9,884 nucleotides of DNA from an uncultured Opitutaceae bacterium (GTDB lineage: Bacteria; Verrucomicrobiota; Verrucomicrobiae; Opitutales; Opitutaceae). The DNA is taken from NCBI GenBank assembly GCA_946482625.1, contig CAMLSH010000097.1, positions 1-9,884 of the forward strand, in the 5' to 3' direction. The notes beneath the pieces were generated by a model. The model was not told where the DNA came from. It did no database searches and saw only the letters and a program-made list of their open reading frames with translations. Position numbers and translations under genes: made by a program. Below are positions 1 through 6,672 of this stretch, piece after piece; position 1 is the stretch's first letter; every line of letters begins with the position of its first letter.

Positions 1-228
1 TTCAAAGTACAACGTGAACGCCATCGCCTGCGTGAATGCCTGCGCCGGCGTCAGTTTCGCGACCGCCGCCGCGAGTTTTCCCGCCGCCGCCTCATCGCCG
101 CCGCGGGCCGCCTTGGCCAGCGTGCGCAGCGTTTCCACCGTCTCGAACGCCTCTTGCCCTTCCAGTTTCGTGATAACACGTCCGAGGGCGGAACCGAGCG
201 AGCGGATCTCAGCGCGAAGCTGAGCCAT
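1..228 (-). CDS. ppc: Phosphoenolpyruvate carboxylase, N-terminal fragment (runs off left edge)
   Basis: This is the first 76 codons of a gene that continues past the window edge. The family carboxylates phosphoenolpyruvate to oxaloacetate in the cytoplasm, refilling the TCA cycle. The visible part matches the conserved PEPC N-terminus in order: LRAEIRSLGSALGRVI (compare the LRxxVxxLGxxLG of E. coli), then VETLRTLAKAARGGDEAA (compare VETIRKLSKSSRAGN), then an AFTLYFE stretch where the family has the AFxxFLxLAN segment. The catalytic His and Arg residues lie beyond the edge and cannot be checked. I chose ATG at 228 because homology begins a few residues later. An in-frame ATG at 273 would add 15 residues (MPSPSTRSKPTTLHD) and cannot be excluded. 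Neither start has a Shine-Dalgarno sequence. The gene diverges from lptD across a short spacer. Confidence 0.82.
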   Translation of the reverse strand, partial: MAQLRAEIRSLGSALGRVITKLEGQEAFETVETLRTLAKAARGGDEAAAGKLAAAVAKLTPAQAFTQAMAFTLYFE

Positions 229-404
229 GTCGTGAAGAGTCGTAGGTTTGGACCGGGTAGAGGGAGATGGCATGGGTAGGAGTTGCGGCGCGGGCCGCGA
301 CCATGAGCAGCGGCATAGCCACCGAAAAGCGAAAAGTGGGCCAATCCACGACGGAACATGCCGGGCTTGCTTGGGGACAAACGCGCGCTTTGCTCCCGCT
401 AACC
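229..404. promoter_or_regulatory. Divergent spacer between ppc and lptD
   Basis: This gene-free spacer should hold the promoters for both divergent genes. I see no convincing -35/-10 pair on either strand. It contains a GC hairpin (282-301) and a perfect tandem heptamer, CGAAAAG twice at 323-336, which is the most A-rich patch nearby. The lptD frame stays open through the spacer back to ATG 267. That extension has no signal peptide at its start and no domain I recognise, so I treat it as non-coding. If ppc starts at 273, the spacer shrinks to 274-404. Confidence 0.4.
282..301 (+). repeat. GC hairpin in the ppc/lptD divergent spacer
   Basis: GTTGCGGC (282-289) pairs with GCCGCGAC (294-301) around a four-base loop, giving eight pairs including one G-U. 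The wobble pair forms only in a + strand transcript; on the - strand it becomes an A-C mismatch, so the structure favours the lptD leader. No T-run follows, so it is not an intrinsic terminator. It could be a leader structure or chance in GC-rich DNA. Confidence 0.35.
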
Positions 405-2483
405 GTGACCCGCCGCATCCTCCGCTTTCTGTTTGCCGCTTTGTTGACCACGCCGGCTTTGCCCGCCCAGGAAATCAGTCCCGTGCTCACCGGCGGCCAT
501 TTTCAGACCGACCCTGCGACCGGCGAAGCGGTCGTCACCGAAAATCCACGACTCGTTTACGGAAGCGCGGTCCTCGAAGCCGATTCGCTCCGCTTTACGC
601 CCAAGACCAAAATCGCCATCGCCCGCGGCAATGCCCGGCTCACCCTCGGCACACAGCGCCTGCTCGCCGACGAGATCGTTTACCGGCTCGAAAGCCGCGC
701 CATCAGCGTCACCGGCATGAAGCTCGGCGATTTTCCGCTCTACCTTTCCGGCAACAACGTCACCGGCACAGTCGATGAAATCACCGTGACCGACGCTGTC
801 TTCACCTATCACGAGCCTCACCTGTTCGGTCCGGTGCTCAAAGCCGACAAACTCGTCTTCAAGCCGAAACAAAGTATCCGCGCCGAGAATGCGCGCGTAG
901 GCGTGGGCTCGTTCCTTCCGTTCCGCTTCATCACTTACGAGCAATCCCTCGACCAGCCGATCCTTTCCTACCTCGACGCCACAGTCGGCTATCGCGGCAG
1001 TCTCGGCGCCTTCGCCACCTTGGGTACGCGCCTGCCCGTGGCGTCCGGCATCCAAGCCGGCGGCGATCTCAGCCTCTACTCGAAACGCGGTTTTCTGCTC
1101 GGACCCGCCGCGACCTACCGCCGTGAGACCGCGAACGGCGGCTATTCGGGCGAACTGAAAAGCGGATACATCCACGACTACGGCGAACGCCTCACCGACA
1201 TCCTCCGCCAGCCCATTCCCGCCGACCGCGGCTACGCCGAGTGGACCCACCACCAACGTTTCTCCGAAACCGTCACGCTCAACGGACACTTCGCCTACTG
1301 GAGCGACTCCGAGATTACCCGTGATTTCCGCCCGCAGGAATTTTATCCCGTCCAGCAGCCCGACACGTTCCTCGAAGCCGCGCACACCGGCCAAAACCAC
1401 ATCCTTTCCGTCTTCCTGCGCGCTCAACCCAACTCCTATTATCGCGTCCAGCAGCGCCTGCCCGAAGTCCGTTTCGACCTCTTGCCCACCGCACTCCCGC
1501 TCGGCCTGTATCAACAAATCCAGGCCAGCGCCGTCGCCCTGCGCGAAGATGCGCTCTTCGACGGACCGACCACCCGCAGCGACCGCCTCGACGCCTACTA
1601 CGGCCTTTCGCGTCCGATCAACCCGCGGCCTTGGCTCAACATCACGCCCGTCGCCGGCGCCCGCGTGACCCACTACGCCCGGGCCACCGGCGGCAAAGAC
1701 GACTACACGCGCACCCTCGGTGAGATCGGCGCCGACGCCAGCCTTCGCGCCAGCGGCTTCTACGCCTACAAAAACGAACGCTGGGGCATCGATGGTATCC
1801 GCCATCTGATCACGCCGAAACTCTCCTACCGCTACATCCCCGAAGCGAACAAAGGCCGCGCCTACATCCCGTACATCGACGACCAGACGTTTCAGACCTA
1901 CCTGCAACCGCTCGGCCTCGGCGAACAACGCGCCATCGACGACCTCGGCGCCACCAACACGCTCCGCCTCGCGTTGGACAACACCTTCCAGACGCGCCAC
2001 CGCAATTACGGCTCTCGCGATCTGCTCCGCGTAAATTTCGCCGCCGACTTTCACCCCGACACCGAACCCGGCCAGAAAGACTTTTCCGCGATCCACACAG
2101 ACCTCGCTTTCACCCCGATCCATTGGCTGACCTTCAATCTCTACCAGAGCGTCACCCCGCAGGATTTCACCCTCCGCGAACTCAACACCGGCTTCACCCT
2201 CCGCGACGGCGACGTCTGGTCGGTGTACGTGGGAAACCACTTCCTCCGACGCAACATTCACGAGTACATCACCGAAGGCCGTTACCGCTTCACCGAAGCC
2301 TGGCAGACTTACGCCCGTCTGCACTTCGACGCCCGCAAACACCGCTTCATCGAGCAGAGCTACGGCGTCGTGCAGAACCTCGATAACCTCTGGACGATCC
2401 GCTACGGCATCTCGGTCTACAACGGGCAGCGCCGTGAAAGTAAGTTCGGCTTCAACATCCAGGTCCAACTAGTCGGCTTCTGA
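405..2483 (+). CDS. lptD: LptD-like LPS-assembly outer-membrane protein
   Basis: In this family the protein forms the outer-membrane barrel that receives LPS from the periplasmic Lpt bridge and inserts it into the outer leaflet. I start it at GTG 405, giving 692 residues, because a classic signal peptide begins there: RR, then the hydrophobic ILRFLFAALL, then PALPA just before QE (likely cleavage near residue 21). Residues about 43-125 resemble the LptA/OstA beta-jellyroll (LEADSLRF, ARGNARLTLG, LLADEIVYRLESRAISVTG). The barrel follows, with LptD-type blocks: RDF near residue 306, YYRVQQRLPEVRF ending near 357, and RHLITPKLSYRYIP at 466-479. The C-terminus alternates hydrophobic residues and ends in Phe, as outer-membrane barrels do. 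Length is somewhat below E. coli LptD (784). There is no cysteine in the whole product. Upstream in-frame ATGs at 267 and 303 would bury the signal peptide. No lptE-like gene is adjacent. Confidence 0.85.
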   Translation: MTRRILRFLFAALLTTPALPAQEISPVLTGGHFQTDPATGEAVVTENPRLVYGSAVLEADSLRFTPKTKIAIARGNARLTLGTQRLLADEIVYRLESRAISVTGMKLGDFPLYLSGNNVTGTVDEITVTDAVFTYHEPHLFGPVLKADKLVFKPKQSIRAENARVGVGSFLPFRFITYEQSLDQPILSYLDATVGYRGSLGAFATLGTRLPVASGIQAGGDLSLYSKRGFLLGPAATYRRETANGGYSGELKSGYIHDYGERLTDILRQPIPADRGYAEWTHHQRFSETVTLNGHFAYWSDSEITRDFRPQEFYPVQQPDTFLEAAHTGQNHILSVFLRAQPNSYYRVQQRLPEVRFDLLPTALPLGLYQQIQASAVALREDALFDGPTTRSDRLDAYYGLSRPINPRPWLNITPVAGARVTHYARATGGKDDYTRTLGEIGADASLRASGFYAYKNERWGIDGIRHLITPKLSYRYIPEANKGRAYIPYIDDQTFQTYLQPLGLGEQRAIDDLGATNTLRLALDNTFQTRHRNYGSRDLLRVNFAADFHPDTEPGQKDFSAIHTDLAFTPIHWLTFNLYQSVTPQDFTLRELNTGFTLRDGDVWSVYVGNHFLRRNIHEYITEGRYRFTEAWQTYARLHFDARKHRFIEQSYGVVQNLDNLWTIRYGISVYNGQRRESKFGFNIQVQLVGF

Positions 2484-2636
2484 TCCGGGGAGCGCCGACA
2501 ACCCGCCGGCACGCCTCCACATCCGCATCGGCGCCCATCGTACGCCCGCCAACCCGTCACCCGGCCTTTTCTTAATCCGACACTCCGTTCGCCCTTCCAG
2601 GGCACTTCGCTCTTGGACCTCGGCACTTCCGTTTTC

Positions 2637-3818
2637 ATGGATTCCCACGCCGCCAATCAGGCCCGCACTTTTCTCGCGCTCTTCTCCGAACTGCGTCCGC
2701 ACCTGCGCACCGACCGAAACTTTCCCGCCCGCCTTCAACAACGCCTCAGCCGCGAGCGCCGCTTCGGCTCCCGCGACCGCCGCCTGTATCGAGAACTCCT
2801 TTACACCGCGATCCGTCATCTTCCTTGGATCGAAGCCGCCCTCGCGATTTCCGAAGACGCAGCCCTCCGCGCCACCGCCTGGCTCGCCGCCGACACCCCC
2901 GCCACTCACGCACTCAAACTAGCATTCACTCCTGCCGACTGGCCGCCTGCTCCCGCCACCATCGCAGGCAAAGCCGCCCAGCTCGGCGCCATCGCCCAGA
3001 AACCGCTGATCCCCGACTGGTTTCGCGCTCACTGCCCCGCCGCCTTCGAATCGCCGGACCTCGACGTCCTTCACACCCGCGCCCCGCTCTGGCTCCGTCT
3101 GCAAACCGACAAACCCGAAAAGGTCTTCGCCGAATTCACCGCCCGCGGCTGGACCTGGCGCACGTCCGAACTCCTGCCCGACGCCATCGAACTCCTCACC
3201 GAATCCGACGTCACTCAAACCGACAGCTACACCCATGGCTTGATCGAAGTTCAGGACCTCGGCTCGCAACTCATCCTCGCCTCCGTCGCGCCGCAACCCG
3301 GCACCCGCTGGCTCGATGCCTGTGCCGGCGCCGGCGGCAAAACCCTCCAACTCGCCCGCCTCCTCGGCCCGTCCGGCCACGTCACCGCGCACGACATCCG
3401 CCCCGCCGCCCTCTCCGAGTTGCACCTGCGCGCCTCTCGCGCCGGCCTCCGCAACGTATCCGTTTCCTCGGCACCCGCCGGTACCTTCGACGGCGTCCTC
3501 ATCGACGCCCCGTGCAGCGGCACCGGCACCTGGCGTCGCTCGCCGCATCTGAAGTGGTGCACAACCGAAGCCGACATCGCCGCCGCCGCGAAACTGCAGC
3601 TGGAGCTCCTCACCCGCTTCGCCGCCCACGTCTGCCCCGGCGGCCAGCTCGTGTACGCCACGTGCTCCTTGAGCCGTCTCGAAAACGAAGACATCGCCTC
3701 CGCCTTCCTCGCCGCCCACTTCAACTTCACGGCCGTTTCCCCCGCGCTCACCATCCGCCCCGCAGCCCACAACACCGACGGCTTCTTCGCCGTTACATTC
3801 TGCCGCTCTTCGGGTTAA
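2637..3818 (+). CDS. RsmB/NOP-family RNA (cytosine-5) methyltransferase
   Basis: This 393-residue cytoplasmic enzyme should transfer a methyl group from S-adenosylmethionine to C5 of a cytosine in RNA, probably 16S rRNA. The N-terminal 60 or so residues (RERRFGSRDRRLYRELLYTAIRHL) resemble the NusB-like domain of RsmB. A catalytic Rossmann domain follows: YTHGLIEVQDLGSQL before motif I, SAM-binding DACAGAGGKT (227-236), acidic motif II HDIRP (252-256), motif IV DAPCSGTG (290-297) with Cys293, then RRSPHLKW, and motif VI YATCS (340-344) with Cys343. Those are the two cysteines expected in m5C methyltransferases. It ends with TDGFF, as is usual. The stretch between motifs II and IV is short and lacks the GD step of E. 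coli RsmB, so the exact target nucleotide is uncertain and I give no symbol. ATG 2637 is preferred over TTG 2613. The 153-base gap after lptD shows no clear signal. Confidence 0.85.
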   Translation: MDSHAANQARTFLALFSELRPHLRTDRNFPARLQQRLSRERRFGSRDRRLYRELLYTAIRHLPWIEAALAISEDAALRATAWLAADTPATHALKLAFTPADWPPAPATIAGKAAQLGAIAQKPLIPDWFRAHCPAAFESPDLDVLHTRAPLWLRLQTDKPEKVFAEFTARGWTWRTSELLPDAIELLTESDVTQTDSYTHGLIEVQDLGSQLILASVAPQPGTRWLDACAGAGGKTLQLARLLGPSGHVTAHDIRPAALSELHLRASRAGLRNVSVSSAPAGTFDGVLIDAPCSGTGTWRRSPHLKWCTTEADIAAAAKLQLELLTRFAAHVCPGGQLVYATCSLSRLENEDIASAFLAAHFNFTAVSPALTIRPAAHNTDGFFAVTFCRSSG

Positions 3819-3851
3819 TCCGCCCAAGTCATCGATACCCAACCAGGGCGT

Positions 3852-3901
3852 TGAGCGTTCGATGTTCGGCGTTCGGCGCCGCCAAGGCGGCGCTCACTTT
3901 T
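3852..3901 (+). repeat. Heptamer run plus perfect GC hairpin (possible dispersed repeat or weak terminator)
   Basis: Between the methyltransferase and scpA lie three consecutive heptamers, CGTTCGA, TGTTCGG and CGTTCGG (3856-3876). A perfect inverted repeat follows directly, GCGCCGCC (3876-3883) and GGCGGCGC (3886-3893), separated by AA. As RNA it would fold as a seven-pair stem with a CAAG loop. A four-base T-run (3898-3901) comes only four bases after the stem, so termination is possible but weak. The repeat-on-repeat structure looks more like a remnant of a dispersed intergenic element, but copies elsewhere in the genome cannot be seen from here. Confidence 0.45.
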
Positions 3902-3941
3902 CCATTGCCCGCCGCCCTCTCCGCCCAACCATCTCCGCCCC

Positions 3942-4763
3942 GTGGTTCCCGACGCTGATTACCGCATCAAACTTCCGGCCTTCGAAGGCCCGCTCGATCT
4001 CCTCCTCTTCCTCATCCGCAAGAGCGAGATCGACATCTACGACATTCCCATCGAGTCGGTGACCCGTCAGTACCTCGACGCCATTCGCTCCATGCAGCAA
4101 CTCGACCTCGAAGTCGCCGGCGAATTTTTCGTCATGGCCGCGACCTTGATGGAAATTAAGAGCCGCATGCTCCTTCCCAAGGGCCACCACGCCGTCGACC
4201 CCAATGCCGAGGACGACGAGGCCATGGACCCGCGCTGGGAACTCGTGCATCAGCTCCTCCAATACAAAAAATTCAAGGAAGCCGCCCGCCAGCTCGACGA
4301 CCTCGCCACCTTCCAACGCGACAAACTCGTCCGCTTCGTGTCCACCCTCGCCCCCACCGAGGACGAGCGGCCGCTCAAAGGAGTCGATCGCATCGAACTC
4401 TGGAACTCCTTCAACATCGTCCTTCGCCGACTCGCAGAAAAACTTGTCGTCGGCGAAATCAAGGACGAGCAAGTCACCGTCTCCGACCAGATGGAGACCA
4501 TCCTCCACCGCATCCAGACCGAGAAGTCGTTCATCTTTTCCGACCTCTTCCCCGGCCACACCAGCCTCCGCGTGCTCGTCGCGACGTTCATCGCCGTTCT
4601 CGAACTCACGCGCCTCGGCAAACTGCGCGTCCGCCAGACCGACGCCTTTGACGACATCGTCGTCTCCGCCCGTGAAGACACGCCGCCTCCGCCCGCAGCC
4701 GTGCCTAATAGTGAGGAGAACGCACTTGAAACACCTGCCACCCCGGACACGTTGATCGCGTGA
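3942..4763 (+). CDS. scpA: Segregation and condensation protein A (kleisin)
   Basis: ScpA is the kleisin that bridges the SMC ATPase heads and, with ScpB, forms the bacterial condensin that compacts and segregates the chromosome. The 273-residue product has the diagnostic N-terminus: FEGPLDLLLFLI (14-25), then EIDIYDIPIESVTRQYLD (29-46). The ScpA block AGEFFVMAATLMEIKSRMLLP follows at 59-79. An acidic linker (86-96) comes next, and residues about 180-242 form the C-terminal winged helix that contacts the SMC cap (TSLRVLVATFIAVLELTRLGKLRVRQ). The last 30 residues are Pro/Glu/Thr-rich and probably disordered. Start is GTG 3942, a few residues before the homology, with no Shine-Dalgarno sequence. 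Its stop overlaps the next gene by four bases (GTGA). No scpB-like gene follows, although scpA and scpB are often adjacent. Confidence 0.93.
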   Translation: MVPDADYRIKLPAFEGPLDLLLFLIRKSEIDIYDIPIESVTRQYLDAIRSMQQLDLEVAGEFFVMAATLMEIKSRMLLPKGHHAVDPNAEDDEAMDPRWELVHQLLQYKKFKEAARQLDDLATFQRDKLVRFVSTLAPTEDERPLKGVDRIELWNSFNIVLRRLAEKLVVGEIKDEQVTVSDQMETILHRIQTEKSFIFSDLFPGHTSLRVLVATFIAVLELTRLGKLRVRQTDAFDDIVVSAREDTPPPPAAVPNSEENALETPATPDTLIA

Positions 4764-5035
4764 GCAAGAAGCCCGTCAAACGCACTCCGCCCAACGCGAA
4801 AAACCCCGTCGCTCCTGCCGCCCTTCTCGGCGTCGGTCTCGATAACGACGACGGCCACAAACGCATTACGAAGGGCGAACAATTCGCCATCGTCGGCGGC
4901 TCCGAAGAAACCCACGGCCGCATGACCGAAACCGTCGTGAAAACCTTCGAAGAGCTCAAATTTCGTGGCAAACACCTCTCCCAGGTCGAGCGCCAGGAAC
5001 TCGCCGAGATCATCCACAAATCCACCCCGCGCTAG
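4760..5035 (+). CDS. Unrecognised 91-residue basic protein, translationally coupled to scpA
   Basis: I do not recognise this family. The GTG start lies within GTGA, overlapping the scpA stop by four bases, the typical arrangement for translational coupling. That supports it being a real gene, as does continuous good codon usage. The first 20 residues are Lys/Pro/Asn-rich and probably disordered ([15 protein letters not shown]). The middle contains [32 protein letters not shown]. The last 38 residues look helical ([32 protein letters not shown]). There is no cysteine, transmembrane segment or signal peptide, so it is probably cytosolic. At 91 residues it is too short to be ScpB, which is usually 170-200 residues with two winged helices, and it lacks that pattern. 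A role with ScpA/SMC is only inferred from position. Confidence 0.72.
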   Translation: MSKKPVKRTPPNAKNPVAPAALLGVGLDNDDGHKRITKGEQFAIVGGSEETHGRMTETVVKTFEELKFRGKHLSQVERQELAEIIHKSTPR

Positions 5036-5076
5036 CCTGTTTCCTTTTCCAGTCTTCCCGACTTCCACATTCCCAA

Positions 5077-5091
5077 GTGCGGAGTCCGCAC
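5077..5091. repeat. 15-bp palindrome upstream of trxA
   Basis: GTGCGGA (5077-5083) and TCCGCAC (5085-5091) form a perfect inverted repeat around a single G, 59 bases before the trxA start. Position and symmetry would suit an operator for a dimeric regulator. It could equally be a short repeat-element remnant. The stem has no loop of workable length at its centre, so a DNA-level site is more plausible than an RNA hairpin. No matching -35/-10 pair was found nearby. Confidence 0.35.
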
Positions 5092-5150
5092 CAGTCCACA
5101 TTTGCCAAATTCTCTCTTCCCTGTTCGTTGCAGCTCTCAACAAAACATCC

Positions 5151-5474
5151 ATGTCCGATAAAATCGCCAACCTGACCACCGACACCTTCAAGAGTGCGAT
5201 CGGCGTCCCGACGCCGGTCCTCGTAGATTTCTGGGCACCCTGGTGCGGACCGTGCAAAGCCATCGCTCCGATCCTCGAAGAGCTGGCCACCGAACTCGAC
5301 GGCAAGGTCAAGATCGCCAAGGTCAACGTCGACGACAACGACGCCATCTCCGCCGAGTACGGTATCCGCGCCATCCCGACGATGCTCCTCTTCAAAGGCG
5401 GCCAGCTCGTCGAACAATTCGTCGGCATGCAGCCCAAAGCCTCGCTCAAGGAAAAACTCCTCGCGAAGATCTGA
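5151..5474 (+). CDS. trxA: Thioredoxin
   Basis: This is a 107-residue cytosolic thioredoxin, the general dithiol reductant recycled by thioredoxin reductase. The fold is complete: [14 protein letters not shown] (23-36) with the redox pair Cys32 and Cys35, buried Asp26, the central VNVDDN strand-turn (58-63), and cis-Pro76 in the [11 protein letters not shown] block (71-81). [17 protein letters not shown] then leads into the C-terminal helix. Length is the family norm. There is no signal peptide, which argues against a periplasmic role. ATG 5151 is chosen because residues begin with the usual short [13 protein letters not shown] lead; the frame stays open upstream to about 4965, but that extension overlaps the previous gene and is Ser/Pro-rich. 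No Shine-Dalgarno sequence. A strong intrinsic terminator follows 57 bases after the stop. Confidence 0.96.
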   Translation: MSDKIANLTTDTFKSAIGVPTPVLVDFWAPWCGPCKAIAPILEELATELDGKVKIAKVNVDDNDAISAEYGIRAIPTMLLFKGGQLVEQFVGMQPKASLKEKLLAKI

Positions 5475-5531
5475 TCGGCCGCACCGCGCCGCGCCGCGCG
5501 CTTCCTGAGCGTACGCACCGCCGGATTCCTC

Positions 5532-5563
5532 AACGCCACCCATTTCCGGTGGCGTTTTTATTT
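5532..5563 (+). terminator. Rho-independent terminator after trxA
   Basis: AACGCCACC (5532-5540) pairs perfectly with GGTGGCGTT (5548-5556) around a seven-base loop. Five T residues (5555-5559), then ATTT, run straight out of the stem. This is the classic intrinsic terminator layout for + strand transcription. It ends the trxA transcript and separates it from rnc. Confidence 0.88.
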
Positions 5564-5736
5564 CGCAAAAGACGGCCGGGGAAACTCCCGACCAGCCCCC
5601 GAGAATCTTCAAATCCCCCACGCGTCGCCACCCTTCCTGAGCGTCCGACATTCCGTGGAGCGCACGTCCCGCTTTTCCACGTTTGCAGTTTCGTTGGCGC
5701 TTTGGTTTTTGGCGTTCGAATTTTTCCCCGTACAAC
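5564..5736 (+). promoter_or_regulatory. rnc leader / probable promoter region
   Basis: Because a terminator sits just upstream, rnc should have its own promoter here. From about 5674 to 5727 the + strand becomes T-rich against a GC-rich background. Two copies of TTGGCG (5694-5699 and 5709-5714) lie 15 bases apart and resemble -35 elements, but no good -10 follows at 16-18 bases. RNase III often cleaves its own leader in other bacteria. I see no long stem here that would clearly serve that purpose. Confidence 0.3.
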
Positions 5737-6450
5737 GTGTCTGCCCCCGAAAATTTTTCGCTCGAAGCCCTGCAACACCGCCTCGATTACACGTTTCGCG
5801 ACGCCGGTCTGCTGGAATGCGCCGTCACTCATCCGTCCTACCTCCAGGAGCACACCGAGGTCACCGAGAGTAACCAACGCCTCGAGTTCCTCGGCGACGC
5901 CGTGCTCCAGCTCGTCCTCACCGAAGCGCTCTTCGACCTCTTTCCCGCCGACCGCGAAGGTTCGCTCAGTCAGCGCCGATCCGCGCTTTCCAAAGGAAAA
6001 TTCCTCAGCGACCTCGCTCGCGAGATCGCGTTGCCCGGCTGCCTGCGCATGGGCAACAGCGAAGAACAAACCGGCGGCCGCGCCCGCGATTCCGCCCTCG
6101 AAGACGCCATGGAAGCTGTCATCGGCGCCATCTATCTCGACAGCGATTTATTCACCGCCCGCCGCGTTATCCTAGGGCTAATCGGCTCGCTCGCCGACCG
6201 GCTCGCCGCGCTTCAGCCTTCCGAAAATCCCAAGGGCCGCCTTCAAGAACTTGTCCAAGCCGAACACGGCAACCACGCCCTCCGCTACCAAGTCACGCAC
6301 ATCTCCGGCGAAGATCACGCCCGCGAGTACGAAGCCTCCGCCTCGCTCAACGGCGAACCGCTCGGCACCGGTCGCGGCACTTCGAAAAAAGCCGCAGAAG
6401 AAGCCGCCGCCCGCGCCGCCCTCGCGACGTTGCAGGCCCGCAAAAAATAA
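5737..6450 (+). CDS. rnc: Ribonuclease III
   Basis: RNase III cuts double-stranded RNA, including the rRNA precursor, leaving two-base 3' overhangs. It acts as a cytoplasmic homodimer. Starting at GTG 5737 gives 237 residues, the usual size. The endonuclease domain carries the signature NQRLEFLGD (46-54) with metal ligands Glu50 and Asp54. The second pair is Asp123 and Glu126 in LEDAMEAVIGAIYLD. The position equivalent to E. coli Glu38 is Gln47, a common variant. Residues about 164-232 form the double-stranded RNA-binding domain: PKGRLQELVQ, a middle EYEASASLNGEPLGTGRG, and the basic GTSKKAAEEAAARAAL helix. The frame is open upstream to TTG 5683, but that stretch (RWRFGFWRSNFSPYN) is unlike the family. 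There is no Shine-Dalgarno sequence. It stands between trxA (behind a terminator) and mfd (222-base gap). Confidence 0.95.
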   Translation: MSAPENFSLEALQHRLDYTFRDAGLLECAVTHPSYLQEHTEVTESNQRLEFLGDAVLQLVLTEALFDLFPADREGSLSQRRSALSKGKFLSDLAREIALPGCLRMGNSEEQTGGRARDSALEDAMEAVIGAIYLDSDLFTARRVILGLIGSLADRLAALQPSENPKGRLQELVQAEHGNHALRYQVTHISGEDHAREYEASASLNGEPLGTGRGTSKKAAEEAAARAALATLQARKK

Positions 6451-6570
6451 GCGCCGCCCCGCTCGCGCAACGCGCAAATCCTCATCTCTTGTCGCGCTCT
6501 TTCCGGATGTTCGGAACTGTGGGCAGCTCGCTCGCTCGGGCTCCGTGGATCGCTCAACCATCGCCCGCAC

Positions 6571-6595
6571 GCGGACGTCCGCCTCGCTTGCGGAC
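6571..6595. repeat. Nested palindromes upstream of mfd
   Basis: GCGGACGTCCGC (6571-6582) is a perfect 12-bp palindrome. Its right half GTCCGC (6577-6582) can instead pair with a further GCGGAC at 6590-6595 around a seven-base loop. Three alternating half-sites thus sit in 25 bases. They could be a regulator site, a switchable RNA stem or a repeat remnant. No T-run follows, so it is not a terminator. The same GCGGA/TCCGC half-sites occur in the palindrome upstream of trxA. Confidence 0.35.
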
Positions 6596-6614
6596 CACTT
6601 TGAGCCTGCGGCAT

Positions 6615-6672
6615 AACGTCTTCCTTCCCTTCGTTTCCTTTTGTTTAGAATTCGTCTTCTGTCACCTAGCCG
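6615..6672 (+). promoter_or_regulatory. Pyrimidine-rich mfd leader with a possible -10 element
   Basis: The sequence just before mfd is T/C-rich, the least GC-rich stretch of this spacer. TAGAAT at 6646-6651 resembles a sigma-70 -10 box and lies 21 bases before the start codon. No good -35 sits 16-18 bases upstream. If used, the leader would be very short, fitting the lack of a Shine-Dalgarno site. An in-frame TAG at 6667-6669 closes the mfd frame upstream. The rest of the rnc-mfd spacer (6451-6614) shows only the nested palindromes. Confidence 0.25.

Noticed and set aside
267..404. N-terminal extension of lptD from ATG 267 or 303.
   Set aside because: It would bury a textbook signal peptide 46 residues in, and the added residues match nothing in the family.
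14..490. Small open frames on both strands overlapping the start of ppc and the divergent spacer.
   Set aside because: They are out of frame with the ppc homology (228 to 1, -) and show only low-complexity Ser/Ala/Arg products.
399..2468. A 689-residue open frame antisense to lptD.
   Set aside because: It mirrors lptD almost exactly. Its Gly/Ala/Val/Glu-rich product, with no motif, is what the reverse complement of a high-GC gene gives. lptD has clear signal-peptide and family motifs.
2492..2534. Inverted repeat GCGCCGA / TCGGCGC after lptD as a terminator.
   Set aside because: The arms are 29 bases apart and no T-run follows, so intrinsic termination is not supported.
4965..5150. Extension of trxA upstream of ATG 5151.
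   Set aside because: It overlaps the preceding gene in another frame and is a Ser/Pro-rich stretch outside the thioredoxin fold.
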